A stretch of DNA of 64,000 nt, taken from Arachis hypogaea (lineage: Eukaryota > Streptophyta > Magnoliopsida > Fabales > Fabaceae). The notes beneath the pieces are model-generated. The model was not told the origin of the DNA, searched no databases, and saw only the letters and a program-made list of their open reading frames with translations. The stretch lies in assembly GCF_003086295.3 (NCBI RefSeq), contig NC_092054.1:57637546-57701545 (forward strand). The letters run 5' to 3'. The first letter of the stretch is position 1. Each line of letters opens with the position of its first letter. Positions 22,627-35,335 of this stretch are shown here, piece by piece. The position numbers and the translations under genes were made by a program.

Positions 22627-24382
22627 ATGAGCAGGAACAAGGATAATGACATTCTTGTTGAAGCTGATCCTGAACCTGAAAGGACTCTGAAGAGGAAGCT
22701 AAGAGAAGCTAAGGCACAACACTCTGGAGAGGACCTTACAGAAAATTTCAAAAATGAAGCAGACATGGCAGCAGAACCCAACAACAATGGTGGAGTTGCA
22801 AGGAAGATGCTTGGTGACTTCACTGCACCAACTTTCAACTTCTATAGAAGAAGCATCTCAATTCCTACAATTGGAGCAAACAAGTTTGAGCTTAATCCTC
22901 AATTAGTTTCTCTAATGCAGCAGAATTGCAAGTTTTATGGACTTCTATTGGAAGATCCTCATCAGTTCTTAGCTGAATTCTTGCAAATCTGTGACACTGT
23001 TAAGACCAATGGGGTTAATCGCGAGGTCTACAGACTTCTGCTTTTCCCCTTTGCTGTAAGAGACAGAGCTAGGATATGGTTGGACTCACAACCTAAAGAA
23101 AGCCTGAACTCTTGGGAAAAGTTGGTCAATGCTTTCTTGGCTAAATTCTTTCCACTTCAAAGGATGAGCAAGCTTAGAGTGGAAGTCCAAACTTTCAGAC
23201 AAAAGGAAGGTGAATCCCTCTATGAAGCTTGGGAAAGATACAAGCATTTGATCAGAAGGTGTCCTTCTGACATGCTTTCAGAATGGAGCTTCTTAGGTAT
23301 ATTCTATGATGGTCTGTTTGAATTGTCCAAGATGTCATTGGACCACTCTGCTGGTGGAGATCTTCATTTGAAGAAAACCCCTGCAGAAGCCCAGGAACTC
23401 ATTGAGATGGTTGCAAATAACCAGTTCATGTACACTTCTGAAAGAAATCCTGTGAATAATGGGATGACTCAGAAGAAAAGAGTTCTTGAGATTGACACTC
23501 TGAATGCTATATTGGCTCAGAATAAAATATTAACTCAGCAAGTCAATATGATTTCTCAGAATCTGACTGGAATGCAAGCTGCATCCAGTAGTACTAAAGA
23601 AGCCTCCTCTGAAGGAGAAACTTATGACCCTGAGAATCCTGCAATGGAAGAGGTGAATTACATGGTAGAATCCTATTAAAACACCTGTAATCCTTCATGG
23701 AGAAATCATCCAAATTTTTCATGGAAGGATCAACAGAAGCCTCAACAAGGCTTCAATAATAATAATGGTGGGAGAAATAGGTTTGGCAATAGCAAGCCTT
23801 TTCCATCATCTTCTCAGCAACAGATAGAGAATTCTAAGCAGAGCCTCTCTAACTTAGCAACCATAGTCTCTGATCTATCTAAAACTACTCTCAGTTTCAT
23901 GACTGAAATAAGGTCCTCCATCAGAAATTTGGAGGCACAAGTGGGTCAGCTGAGTAAAAGAGTTACTGAAATCCCTCCTAGTACTCTCCCAAGCAATACA
24001 GAAGAGAATCCAAAGAGAGAGTGCAAGGCCATCAATATATCCAAAGTGGCCGAATCTATAGAGAAGGAAGAGGCAGTGATTTCCAGTGAGGAAGACCTCA
24101 ATGGACGTCCACTGATCACTAAGGAGTTCTCTAATGAGGAACCAAAGGAATCTGAGGCTCATACAGAGACCATAGAGATTCCACTGAACTTACTATTGCC
24201 ATTCATGAGCTCTGATGAGTATTCTTCCTCTGAAAAGGATGAAGATATTGTTGAAGAGCAAGTTGCTCGGTATCTAGGAGCAATCATGAAGCTGAATGCC
24301 AAGTTATTTGGTAATGAGACTTAGGAGGATGAACCTCCATTGCTCATCAATGAACTGAATACCTTGGTTCAATAGAAATTAC
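22627..24382 (+). pseudogene. gag: R5 gag (three stops, interrupted by R6)
   Basis: The ATG at 22627 opens 350 codons with a Ty3/gypsy Gag capsid domain (signature CDTVKTNG at about residue 120, DSQPKESLNSWEKL, YEAWERYK) and a conserved ILAQNKILTQQ helix at about 300. TAA at 23677 replaces a Gly codon of the YGNTYNPSW motif. The same frame continues with the VGQLSKR segment to TAG 24322 and TAG 24373, then R6 cuts it at 24383. Without those stops the frame runs into protease at 34334. No CCHC knuckle is present. It is very close to R6 gag. Confidence 0.88.
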
Positions 24383-26025
24383 TGATGAGCGGATAATTTA
24401 TACCCTTTTTGGCATTATTTTTACATTGTTTTTAGTTTGATTTAGTTACTTTTAATTATATTTTTATTAGTTTTTATTCAAAAATAATATTTCTGGAATT
24501 TACTATGAGTTTGTTTGTTTTTCTATAATTTCAGGTATTTTCTGGCTGAAATTGAGGGACCTGAGCTAAAATCTTATTCAGAGGCTAAAAAAGGACTGCA
24601 GGTGCTGTTGGATTCTGACCCTCCTGCACTCAAAGTGGATTTTCCAGAGCTACAGAAGCCCGATTGGCACGCTCTTAATTGCGTTGGAAAGTAGACATCT
24701 TGGGATTTTCAGCAATATATAATAGTATATACTTTTCCCGAGATTTGATGGCTCAAACTGGCACTAAAACCAGCCTAAAACTTTCTGGCGTAAAACGCCC
24801 AAACTGGCACCCAAGCTGGCGTTTAACTCCAAGAACAGCCTATGCACGTGTAAGGCTCAATGCTCAGCCCAAGCACACACCAAGTGTGCCCCAGAAGTGG
24901 ATTTCTGCACTATCTGCACTTGGTTACTCATTTTTTGTAAACCTAAGTTACTAGTTTAGTATAAATAGCACTTTTTACTATTGTATTCGCATCTATCTTT
25001 TTATCATTTTAGATCTGAGACCTGGACTTGGAGGCTGGCCACACGGCCATGCCTAGACTATTTTCACTTATGTATTTTCTATGGTGGAGTTTCTAGACCC
25101 CATAGATTAAGGTGTAGAGCTCTGCTGTTCTTTATGAATTAATGCAAGTACTATTGTTTTTCCTTCAATTCACGCCTACTTCTTCTCTAAGATACTCACT
25201 CGTACTTCAATCTGGAGAATGATATGATCCGTGACACTCATCATTATTCTCAATTCTATGAACGCGTGCCTAACAACCACTTCCGTTCTATCTGAGCTCA
25301 ACGTAGTCATTGGGCGACAGCTTGAGTGCGTATCTCTTAGGTATCTAATACACGGACCGAGTCCGTGAGATTAGTATCTTCGTGGTATAGGCTAGAACCA
25401 ATTGGCAGCATTATTGGGATCCGGAAGTCTAAACCTTGTCTGTGGTATTCCGAGTAGGATCTGGGAAGGGATGACTGTGACGAGCTTCAAACCTGCGAAT
25501 GTTGGGCGCAGTGACAGTGTACAAAAGGATGAATGGATTCTATTCCGTCGCTAGTGGGAACTGACAGATGATTAGCCATGCGGTAGATGTGCCTGATATT
25601 TTTCATCCGAGACAAGAAATTTGACAGTTGATTAGCCGTCCAGAAACCGTAGAGGACCATTTTCACTGAGAGGATCCTACAGCTTGCCATGGAAGGGAGC
25701 ACGCATGGTTGGAAGAAGGCAATAGGAAAGCAGAGGTTCAGAAGTAAGAAAGCATCTCCAGACGCTTATCTGAAATTCCCACCAATGAATTACATAAGTA
25801 CCATTATCTTATTTTATGTTTTATTTATATTTTAATTATATAAACCTCATAACCATTTGAATCCACCTGACTGAGATTTACAAGATAACCATAGCTTGCG
25901 TCAAGCCGACAATCTCCGTGGGATCGACCCTTACTCACGTAAGGTTTATTACTTGGACGACCAAGTGCACTTGCTGGTTAGTTGTGCGGAGATGTGAAAA
26001 GTGTAAATCACGATTTCCCACACCA
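24383..26025 (+). repeat. R6 5' LTR
   Basis: TGATGAGCGG...CCCACACCA. It is 32 bp shorter than the 3' copy through loss of one unit between direct repeats 'aaactggcacc' in the palindrome region (about 24800). TATAAATA is at 24960. Confidence 0.93.
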
Positions 26026-26031
26026 AGTTTT

Positions 26032-26048
26032 TGGCGCCATTGCCGGGG
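26032..26048 (+). promoter_or_regulatory. R6 primer binding site
   Basis: TGGCGCCATTGCCGGGG, tRNA-Asp type with one mismatch. Confidence 0.85.
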
Positions 26049-26144
26049 ATTGTTCGAGTTTGGACAACTGACAGTTCATCTTGTTGCTTAGATTAGGTAA
26101 TTTTATTTTATGTTTAAGCTTTTTATTTCTATTTTTGAAAAATT

Positions 26145-26146
<2 letters not shown>

Positions 26147-26192
<46 letters not shown>
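26147..26192 (+). repeat. (AT)n microsatellite in R6 leader
   Basis: About 23 uninterrupted AT units, absent from the homologous R5 leader. Confidence 0.95.
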
Positions 26193-26195
<3 letters not shown>

Positions 26196-27898
26196 CTTCA
26201 GAGTTTTTAAGAATGAATTCTAGAGTTTCATGAGATATGTTGAAACCTTGCTGACTGTTAAGCCATGTCTAATTTTTTGGACCGAGGTTTCCACTTATCT
26301 TTGCAAGAGCCTTTTGGTTCCCATCAATTTGGCTGTTGTATGTAATGCTCTGCTAAAGCTTGGTTGGCCATTTGGCCATGTCTAATTCTATTGGACCGAA
26401 GCTTTAGACTAACATTGCACGAATCCTGGAATTCTTATTAAAAATTTTGTATCTCTTTATTTTCTTTTTCCAAAATAATTTTCGAAAAATACAAAAAAAA
26501 TTTAATAAATCATAAAAACAAAAAAAAATTTGTGTTTCTTGTTTGAGTCTAGTGTCAAATTTTAAGTTTGGTGTCAATTGCATGTTTTAATTTCTCTTAA
26601 ATTTTCGAAAATATATGCATCGTGTTCTTCCTTGATCTTCAAGTTGTTCTTGATGATTTTCTTTCTTTAATCTTGTGATTTTCTTGTTGTGTGTCTTTTG
26701 TTGTTTTTCATATGCATTTTCGAATTCATAGTGTCTAAACATTAAAAATTTTTAAGTTTGGTGTCTTGCATGTGTTTCTTTTCTTAAAAAAATTTTGAAA
26801 AATATGTTCTTAATGTTCATCATGATCTTCAAAGTGTTCTTGGTGTTCATCTTGACATTTAAAGTGTTCTTGCATGCATTTATTGTTTTGATCTTAATTT
26901 TTATGTTTTGTTTCATTTTGTTGTTTTTCTCTCTCCTCATTAAAATTCAAAAATAAAAAAAAAATATCTTTCCCTTATTTTACTCTTCAATTTTGAAATT
27001 TTGGATTGACTTAGTAAAAAATTTTCAAAATTTAATTGTTTCTTGTTAGTCAAGTCAAAATTTCAATTTAAAAATTTTCTATCTTTTCAAATCTTTTTCA
27101 AAAATCAAATATTTTTCATTTTTCTTCTTAATATTTTTGAAAATTTTTAAAATTGATTTTCAAAATTTTTTTCTTATTTTTATTTCATATTTTCGAAATT
27201 ATTGCTAACATTTAATGTTTTGAATCAAAATTTTCAAGTTGTTACTTGCCTATTAAAAAAGGTTCAACCTTTAAATTCTAGAATCATATCTTTTAGTTTC
27301 TTGTTAGTCAAGTAATCAACTTTAATTTCGAAAATAAAATCTTTTTAATTTACTTTTCAAATCTTTTTCAAAATAGATTTCAATCATATCTTTTTCAAAT
27401 TTTAATTTCAAAATCTTTTTCTAACTTCTTATCGTTTCAAAAGTTATTTTCAAATCTTTTTCAACTAACTACTTGACTTTTTGTTTGATTTTAAAAAAGT
27501 TTACTATTTCTTATCTTTTTCAAAACCACCTAACTACTTCTCTCTCTCATTAATTTCGAAAATCACTAACCATTTTTTTCAAAATTCTTTTTAATTAACT
27601 AATTGTTTTAAATTCTAATTTTATTTTATTTCTCTTAATTTTCGAATTCTAACCAATAACTAAAATAAAAACAAAAATATTTTTCTCTTCTTTTAAATTA
27701 ATATTCGAATTTCTTCTCTCTCTCTCATATCTTTCTATTTATTTTATTTAATTACTAACACTTCTCTTCTTCTTAAAATTCGAACCCTCCCCCTCTCTTT
27801 GTGTTCGAATTCTTTCTCTTCTCCCTTCTTCATTCTATTCTTCTATTCTTCTACTTACATAAAGGATTTCTCTTCTTTTCTATTCTCTTCTTTTTCAT
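26193..27898 (+). other. R6 AT-rich leader
   Basis: Untranslated leader like that of R5, with TAAGTTTGGTGT at 26563 and 26753. It contains an insert of about 250 bp (26193-26450) not seen in the R5 leader, with two 'ggaccga' segments resembling FIDEL LTR 'tggccatttggccatg' text. No gene is seen. Confidence 0.6.
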
Positions 27899-30180
27899 AT
27901 GAGCAGGAACAAGGATAAGAACATTCTTGTTGAAGCTGATCCTGAACCTGAAAGGACTCTGAAGAGGAAGCTAAGAGAAGCTAAAGCACAAAACTCTGGA
28001 GAGGACCTAATAGAAATTTTCAAAAAAGAAGAAGACATGGCAGCAAAAAATAACAACAATGGTGGAGATGCAAGGAAGATGCTTGGTGACTTTACTGCAC
28101 TAACTTCTGACTTCTATGGAAGAAGCATCTCAATTCTTGCAATTAGAGCAAACAACTTTGAGCTTAAGCCTCAATTAGTTTCTCAAATGCAGCAGAATTA
28201 CAAGTTTCATGGACTTCCATTGGAAGATCCTCATCAGTTCTTAGCTGAATTCTTGCATATCTGTGACACTGTCAAGACCAATGGGGTTAATCCTAAGGTC
28301 TACAAACTTATGCTTTTCCCCTTTGCTATAAGAGACAGAGCTAGGATATGGTTTGGCTCACAACCTAAAGAAAGCCTGAACTCTTGGGAAAAGTTGGTCA
28401 ATGCTTTCTTGGCCAAATTCTTTCCACCTCAAAAGTTGAGCAAGCTTAGAGTGGAAGTCCAAATCTTCAGATAGAAAGAAGGTGAATCCCTCTATGAAGC
28501 TTGGGAAAGATACAAGTAATTGATCAGAAGGTGTCCTTCTGACATGCTTTCAGAATGGAGCATCCTATGTATATTCTATGATGGTCTGTCTGAATTGTCC
28601 AAGATGTCATTGGACCACTCTGCTGGTGGATCTCTGCTGGTGAAGAAGACGTCTGCAGAAGCCCAGGAACTCATTGAAATGGTTGCAAATAACCATTTCA
28701 TGTATACTTCTGAAAGAAATCCTGTGAATAATGGGATAACTCAGAAGAAAGAAGTTCTTGAGATTAATACTCTGAATGCCATATTGGCTCAGAACAAAAT
28801 ATTGACTCAGTAAGTCAGTATGATTTCTCAGAGTCTGACTGGAATGCAAGCTGCATCCGACAGTACTAAAGAAGCTTCCTCTGAAGAAGAAGCTTATGAC
28901 CCTGAGAATCCTGCAATGGAAGAAGTAAATTACATGGGAGAATCCTATGGAAACACTTACAATCCTTCATGGAGGAATCATCCTAATTTCTCATGGAAGG
29001 ATCAGCAGAAGCCTAATCAAGGCTTCAATAATAATAATGGTGGGAGAAATAGGTTTGGCAATAGCAAGCCTTTTCCATTATCTTCTGAGCAACAGACAGA
29101 GAATTCTAAGCAGAGCCTCTCTGACTTAGCAACCATAGTCTCTGATCTTTCTAAGACCACTCTCAGTTTCATGACTGAAACAAGGTCCCCCATCAGAAAT
29201 TTGGAGGAACAAGTAGGTCAACTGAGTAAAAGAGTTATTGAAATCCCTTCTAGTACTCTCCCAAGCAATATAAAAAAGAATCTAAAAAGAGAGTCCAAGG
29301 CCATCAATATAACCAACATGGCTGAACATATAGAGGAGGAAGAGGCAGTGATTTCCAGTGAGTAAGACCTCAATGGACGTCCACTGACCCCTAAGGAGTT
29401 CCCCATTGAGGAACCAAAGGAATCTGAGGCTCATATAGAGACCATAGAGATTTCACTGAACTTACTGTTGCCATTCATGAGCTCTGATGAGTATTCTTCC
29501 TTTGAAGAGGATGAAGATATTGTTGAAGAGCAAGTTGCTTAGTATCTAGGAGTAATCATGAAGCTAAATGCCAAGTTATTTGGTAATGAGACTTGGTAGG
29601 ATGAACCTCCATTGCTCATCAATAAACTAAATACCTTGGTTCAACAAAAATTACCTCAGAAGAAACTGGATCCCAAAAAGTTCTTAAGACCTTGCATCAT
29701 AGGCACCATGACCTTTAAGAAGGCTCTGTGTGACCTTGGTTCAAGTATAAACCTCATGCCATTCTCTGTAATGGAGAAACTAGGGATCTTTGAGGTACAA
29801 GCTGCAAGAATCCCACTAGAGATGGCAGACAATTCAAGGAAACAGGATTATGAACTTGTAGAGGATGTCTTAGTGAAGGTTGAAGGCTTTTACATCCCTG
29901 CTGACTTTATAATCCTAGATAATGGGAAGGAAGGGATGAATCCATCATCCTTGGAAGACCCTTCCTAGCCACAGTAAGAGCTGTGATTGATGTGGACAGA
30001 GGAGAGTTAGTCCTTCAATTGAATGAGGACTACCTTGTGTTTAAGGCTCAAGGATCTTTTTCTGTAACCATGGAGAAGAAGCATGAAAAGCTTTTCTCAG
30101 TACAGAGTCAAATAGAGCCCCCACACTCAACTTCTAAGTTTGGTGTTGGGAGGCCACCATTAAGCTCTGAATCTCTGTGA
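27899..30180 (+). pseudogene. gag: R6 gag-protease, multiple stops and a frameshift
   Basis: The frame from ATG 27899 matches R5 Gag residue for residue over the capsid domain, then is broken by TAG 28472, TAA 28517, TAA 28811, TAA 29363, TAG 29540 and TAG 29597. Protease follows in frame with C-D-L-G-S-S near 29728-29745. A one-base deletion near 29935 throws the frame into TAG at 29966; the downstream part (29983-30180) resumes in the correct frame through VDRGELVLQLNEDYLVFKAQ. Stop codons at CAG/CAA positions fit cytosine deamination. It ends about 49 nt before the post-ORF1 stem-loop. Confidence 0.87.
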
Positions 30181-30228
30181 AGCTCTCTAAGAGCTCACTG
30201 TCAAGCTATTGACATTAAAGAAGCGCTT

Positions 30229-30246
30229 GTTGGGAGGCAACCTAAT
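30229..30246 (+). promoter_or_regulatory. Post-ORF1 stem-loop of R6
   Basis: GTTGGG-AGGCAA-CCTAAT. It pairs as RNA with two G-U wobbles, loop as in the relatives, 49 nt after the ORF1 stop. The hairpin TGTCAA-GCTA-TTGACA and the palindrome AAGCGCTT lie just before it (30199-30227). Confidence 0.65.
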
Positions 30247-30399
30247 GTTATTTAATAATATTTAATTTCATAGACATTTGTTTTCCATTGTTATTCTATG
30301 TTTTCCTTATGTTGATGATCATGTGAAGTAATAAAAACAGCTACAGAATTAAAGCAAAATCAAAAACAGCATCAAAAATAGCACACCCTGGAGGACAGG

Positions 30400-30715
30400 C
30401 TTACTGGCGTTTAAACGCCAGTAATGATAGCAGAATGGGCGTTTAACGCCCAGCCTGGCAGCATTCTGGGCGTTAAATGCCAGTATGGGCAGCACCCTGG
30501 GTGTTTAACGCCAGAAAAGGGTGTCTGGCATCTGGCTGGCGTTAAACGCCAGAGATGGCAGACAGACTGGCGTTTAACACCAGAAAAGGGTGTCTGGCTG
30601 GCGTTAAGTGCTAGAAAGGGGCAGCAGACTGGTGTTTAACGCCAGAAAAGGTAGCAGAGCTGGCGTTTAACGCCAGAATTGGCACACTGCGAGTGTTTGA
30701 ATGCCAAAATGGTGC
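30400..30715 (+). repeat. CTGGCGTTTAACGCCAG palindrome array upstream of R6 internal promoter
   Basis: About nine imperfect 15-17 bp palindromes (TGGCGTT-N-AACGCCA or GGGCGTT-N-AACGCCC) spaced about 30-45 bp, separated by G/A-rich spacers containing GGGTGTCTGG and GGCAGCA. It lies between the ORF1 tail and the internal TATA at 31017. R5 has a shorter version (35095-35335). Confidence 0.88.
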
Positions 30716-31016
30716 AGGGAGCAAAATTCCTTGACACCTCAGGATCTGTGGACCCCACAGGATCCCCACCTACCCCAACTCTTCTTCTCTCATCTTCACA
30801 CCTTTTCATAACACTCTTCCTCAAATACCCTTGACCAATCACATCAATACCTCTTCCCCAAACACCATTCACCTATCAAATCCTACCCTCTTCCCCATAT
30901 TCTCTTTACCACTCACATCCATCCATCATAAACCCCACCAACCTCACCATTCAAATTCAAACCATTTCCCTCCCAAACTCACCCCTTCATGACCAAGTTC
31001 CCTCTCTCTCTTACCC

Positions 31017-31024
31017 TATAAATA
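31017..31024 (+). promoter_or_regulatory. Internal TATA box for R6 3' ORF
   Basis: TATAAATA in CCCTATAAATACCCC, 198 bp before the ATG at 31215. CCAATCACATC lies at 30835, about 180 bp upstream. The arrangement is the same in R3 and R5. Confidence 0.62.
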
Positions 31025-31143
31025 CCCCTCCTTACAACCTTCAATCTCACACTTCATACACACTTAACCCCCCTTGGCCAAACCACTCACCCCCCTCCAT
31101 CTCCTCCATTTCTTTTTCTTCTACTCCTTTCTTTCTTCTTTTG

Positions 31144-31177
31144 CTCGAGGACGAGAAAAACTTCTAAGTTTGGTGTG
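31144..31177 (+). promoter_or_regulatory. Internal copy of the hairpin plus TAAGTTTGGTGT motif in R6
   Basis: CTCG-AGGA-CGAG (31144-31155) followed by TAAGTTTGGTGT (31165), in the 5' leader of the 3' ORF. It is the same composite that precedes the 3' LTR, with stem pairs changed from T-A to C-G. R3 has it at 55141; in R5 it has been removed by a deletion. Confidence 0.62.
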
Positions 31178-31214
31178 GGAAAAGCTCTGCTTTTTTATTT
31201 TTCCATAACCATTA

Positions 31215-31661
31215 ATGGCACCTAAGGCCGGAGAAACCTCTAGAAAGAGGAAAGGGAAGGCAATTGCTTCTACCTCTGAGTCATGGGAGATGGTGAGATT
31301 CATCTCAAAGGTACATCAAGACCACTTCTATGAAGTTGTGGCCAAGAAAAAGGTAATCCCCGAGGTCCCCTTCATGCTCAAAAAGAGTGAATATCTGGAG
31401 CTCTGACGTGAGATTCGAAGAAGAGGTTGGGAAGTTCTCACCAACCCAATCCAACAAGTCAGAATCTTAATGGTTCAAGACTTCTATGCTAATGCATGGA
31501 TCACTAAGAACCATGATCAAAGTATGAACCCGAACCCAAAGAATTGGCTCACAATGGTTCAGGGGAATCACTTGGATTTCAGTCCGGAAAATGTGAGGTT
31601 GGCATTTAACTTTCCATTTCACTTGGCATTTAACCCTATGTCTTTATTACATGATCATTAG
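31215..31661 (+). pseudogene. R6 3' ORF, truncated
   Basis: The ATG at 31215 starts MAPKAGETSRKRKGK and the conserved SESWEM-x-RFIS and F-Y-A-N-A-W-I-T-K-N-H-D blocks. TGA at 31404 stops it, but the frame continues from 31407. At about 31620 it jumps directly to sequence that in R5 lies beyond the ORF end (near 37006), a deletion of about 830 bp that removes the C-terminal half. Confidence 0.82.
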
Positions 31662-32658
31662 TGTCTAGTGTCTATGTCTTAAAGCTATGAATGTCCTATG
31701 AATCCTTCACCTTTCTTAAATGAAAAATGTTTTTAATTTCAAAAGAACAAGAAGTGCATGATTTCGAATTCTATCTTGAATTTAGTTTAATTATTTTGAT
31801 GTGGTGGCAATACTTTTTGTTTTCTGAATGAATGCTTGAACAGTGCATATTTTTGAATTTGTTGTTTATGAATGTTAAATTGTTGGCTCTTGAAAGAATA
31901 ATGAAAAAAAGAGAAATGTTATTGATAATCTAAAAAATCATAAAATTGATTCTTGAAGCAAGAAAAAGTAGTCAACACAAAGGCTTGCGAAAAAAAATAA
32001 AGAAAGAGAAAGAGAAAGAAAAAGCAAGCAGAAAAATCCAGTAGCCCTTTAAACCAAAAGGCAAGGGTAAAGAGGATCCAAGGCTTTGAGCATTAATGGA
32101 TAGGAGGGACCAAAGGAATAAAATCCTGGCCTAAGAGGCTAAACCAAGCTGTCCCTAACCATGTGCTTGTGGCGTGAAGGTGTCAACTAAAAAGCTTGAG
32201 ACTGAATGGTAAAAGTCGTGATCCAAAGCAAAAAAAGTGTTCTTAGGAGCTCTGGGCACCTCTAACTGGGGACTCTAGCAAAGCTGAGTCACAATTTGAA
32301 AAGGTTCACCCAGTTATGTGTTTGTGGCATTTATATATCCGGTGGTAATACTAGAAAACAAAATGCTTAGGGTCACGGCCAAGACTTATAAAGTAGCTGT
32401 GTTCAAGAATCAACATACTAAACTAAGAGAATCAATAACACTATCTGAATTCTAAGTTCCTATGGATGCCAATCATTCTGAACTTCAAAGGATAAAGTGA
32501 GATGCCAAAACTGTTCAGAAGCAAAAAGGCTACTAGCCCCGCTCATCTAATTGGAACTAAATTCATTGATAAGTTTGAATTTATTGTATTTTCTCTTCTT
32601 TTTATCCTATTTTATTTTTAGTTTCTTGGGGACAAGCAACAATTTAAGTTTGGTGTTG
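31662..32658 (+). other. R6 3' untranslated region, hairpin and plus-strand primer region
   Basis: A purine tract at about 31988-32035, then two copies of the ATGTGCTTGTGGC module (32159 and about 32315). Near the end is TTTCTTG-GGGA-CAAGCAA (32622-32639, one mismatch), then TAAGTTTGGTGTTG abutting the 3' LTR. No ORF. Confidence 0.7.
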
Positions 32659-34333
32659 TGATGAGCGGATAATTTATACCCTTTTTGGCTTTATTTTTAC
32701 ATAGTTTTTAGTATGATTTAGTTACTTTTTATTATATTTTTATTAGTTTTTATTCAAAAATCATATTTCTAGAATTTACTATGAGTTTGTGTGTTTTTCT
32801 ATAATTTCAGGTATTTTCTGGCTGAAATTGAGGGACTTGAGCAAAAATCTGATTCAGAGGCTGGAAAAGGTTTGCAGATGCTGTTGGATTCTGACCCTCC
32901 CAAACTTGAAGTAGACTTTCCGGAGCTACAGAAACCCAATTGACGCGATCTCAATTGCGTTGGAAAGTAGACATCTTGGGCTTTCGAGCAATATATAATA
33001 GTCCATACTTCATCCGAGATTTGATGGCCCAAACTGACGCTAAAACTAGCCTAAAACTTTCTGGCGTAAAACGCCTAAACTGGCACCAGAATTGGAGTTA
33101 AACGCCCAAACTGGCACCCAAGCTGGCGTTTAACTCCAAGAATAGCCTATGCATGTGTAAGGCTCAATGCTCAGCCCAAGCACACACCAAGTGGGCCCCG
33201 GAAGTGGATTTTTGCACTATCTGCCCTTAGTTACTCATTTTCTGTAAACCTAAGTTACTAGTTTAGTATAAATAGCACTTTTTACTATTGTATTCGCATC
33301 TATCTTTTGATCATTTTAGATCTGAGACTTGGACTTGGAGACTGGCCACACCGCCATGCCTAGACTATTTTCACCTATGTATTTTCTACGGTGAAGTTTC
33401 TACACCCCATAGATTAAGGTGTGGAGCTCTGCTGTTCTTCATGAATTAATGCAAGTACTATTATTTTTCCTTCAATTCACGCCTACTTCTTCTCTAAGAT
33501 ACTCACTCATACTTCAATCTGGAGAATGATATGATCCGTGACACTCATCATTATTCTCAATTCTATGAACGCGTTCCTAACAACCACTTTCGTTCTATCT
33601 GAGCTCAATGTAGTCATTGGGCGACAGCTTGAGTGCGTATCTCTTGGGTATCTAATACACAGATCGAGTCCGTGAGATTAGTATCTTCATGGTATAGGCT
33701 AGAACCAATTGGCAGCATTCTTGGGATCCGAAAATTCTAAACCTTGTCTGTGGTATTCCGAGTAGGGTCTGGGAAGGGATGACTGTGACGAGCTTCAAAC
33801 CTGCGAATGTTGGGCGCAGTGACAGTGTGCAAAAGGATCAATGGATTCTATTCCGACGCTAGCGGAAACCGACAGATGATTAGCCAAGCGGTAGCTGTGC
33901 CTGGTATTTTTCATCCGAGACGAGAAATCCGACAGTTGATTAGCCGTGCAGAAACCGTAGAGGACCATTTTCACTGAGAGGATCCTACAACTTGCCATGG
34001 AAGGGAGCACGCATGGTTGGAAGAAGGCAACAGGAAAGCAGAGGTTCAGAAGTAACAAAGCGTCTCCAGACGCTTATCTGAAATTCCCACCAATGAATTA
34101 CATAAGTACCTTTATCTTATTTTATGTTTTATTTATATTTTACTTATCAAAACCTCATAACCATTTGAATCCGCCTGACTGAGATTTACAAGATGACCAT
34201 AGCTTGCTTCAAGCCGACAATCTCCGTGGGATCGACCCTTACTCACGTAAGGTTTATTACTTGGATGACTCAGTGCACTTGTTGGTTAGTTGTGCGGAGA
34301 TGCGAAAAGTGTGAATCACGATTTCCCACACCA
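32659..34333 (+). repeat. R6 3' LTR
   Basis: Direct repeat of 24383-26025 with the extra 32-bp palindrome-region unit. TATAAATA at 33267. Ends CCCACACCA followed by the duplication ATTAC. Confidence 0.93.
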
Positions 34334-34883
34334 ATTACCTCAGAAGAAACCGGATCCCAGAAGGTTCTTAATACCTTGTACCATAGGCACCATGAACTTT
34401 GAGAAGGCTCTGTGTGACCTGGGGTCAGGTATAAACCTCATGCCACTATCTATAATGGAGAAACTGGGGATCTTTGAGGTACAAGCTGCAAGAATCTCAC
34501 TAGAGATGGCAGACAAATCAATGAAACAGGCTTATGGACTTGTAGAGGATGTCTTAGTGAAGGTTGAAGGCCTTTACATCCCTGCTGACTTCATAATCCT
34601 AGACACTGGGAAGGATGAGGATGAATCCATCCTCCTTCGAAGATCCTTCCTAGCCACAGTAAAGGCTGTGATTGATTTGGACAGAGGAGAGTTAGTCCTT
34701 CAATTGAATGAGGACTACCTTGTGTTTAAGGCTCAAGGATCTTCTTCTGTAAACATGGAGAAGAAGCATGAAAAGCTTCATCCAATTCTCTCCATACAGA
34801 GTCAAATAGAGCCCCACATTCAAACTCTAAGTTTGGTGTTGGGAGGCCACCATCATGCTCTGAGTATCTGTGAAGCTCTATAA
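34334..34883 (+). pseudogene. R5 protease domain (continuation of gag after R6)
   Basis: The R5 gag-PR frame resumes here. The catalytic motif reads C-D-L-G-S-G (near 34412-34429), followed by the INLMP strand, the ADFIILD strand and an ILLRRSFLATVKA segment in place of ILGRPFLATA: G-R-P-F has become R-R-S-F, which probably damages the fold. The domain is open from the R6 junction to its stop. There is no Lys-rich C-terminal domain like that of R2; the frame ends shortly after the protease. Confidence 0.83.
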
Positions 34884-34921
34884 GAGCTCACTGTCAAGCT
34901 ATTGACATTAAAGAAGCGCTT

Positions 34922-34939
34922 ATTGGGAGGCAACCCAAT
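34922..34939 (+). promoter_or_regulatory. Post-ORF1 stem-loop of R5
   Basis: ATTGGG-AGGCAA-CCCAAT, perfect 6-bp stem, 39 nt after the ORF1 stop. Preceded by TGTCAA-GCTA-TTGACA. Confidence 0.7.
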
Positions 34940-35094
34940 CTTATTTATCTATGTTAATTAATTTTTCATTTCATTTTCTATTGTTAGTTTATATTTTCTT
35001 TAGGTTGATGATCATGTGGAGTCACAAAAGCAGCTACAGAATTAAAGCGGAATCAAAAATAGCATAAAAAATAGCACACAATGGAGGACAGACC

Positions 35095-35335
35095 TACTGG
35101 CGTTTAAATGCCAGTAAGGATAGCAGAATGGGCGTTTAACGCCCAGTCTAGCAGTATTCTGGGCGTTAAACGCCAGAATTGGCAGATAGACTGGCGTTTA
35201 ACGCCAGAAAAGGGTGTCTGGTTGGCGTTAAACACCAGAAAGGGGCATCAGCCTGGCGTTTAATGCCAGGAAAGGCAGCAGAGCTGGCGTTAAATGTCAG
35301 AAATGGCATACCAAGGGCGTTTAAATGCCAGAAAG
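35095..35335 (+). repeat. CTGGCGTTTAACGCCAG palindrome array upstream of R5 internal promoter
   Basis: About seven imperfect palindromes with 30-40 bp spacing, homologous to 30400-30715 but with fewer units. TATAAATA follows at 35660. Confidence 0.87.

Larger units (their letters stand above)
24383..34333 (+). mobile_element. R6: FIDEL-like retrotransposon, innermost of the four-level nest
   Basis: LTRs 24383-26025 and 32659-34333; target duplication ATTAC at 24378-24382 and 34334-34338. Internal gag-PR and 3' ORF are both decayed and the 3' ORF is cut by an internal deletion of about 0.8 kb. RT, RNase H and IN are absent. It sits inside R5, so it must have integrated after R5, yet its coding regions carry more stops; it was probably already defective when copied in. 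Confidence 0.93.

Noticed and set aside
30400..30715. Regularly spaced short palindromic repeats resembling a CRISPR array
   Set aside because: Units are variable, spacers are themselves repeated, there are no cas genes, and the array lies inside a plant retrotransposon.
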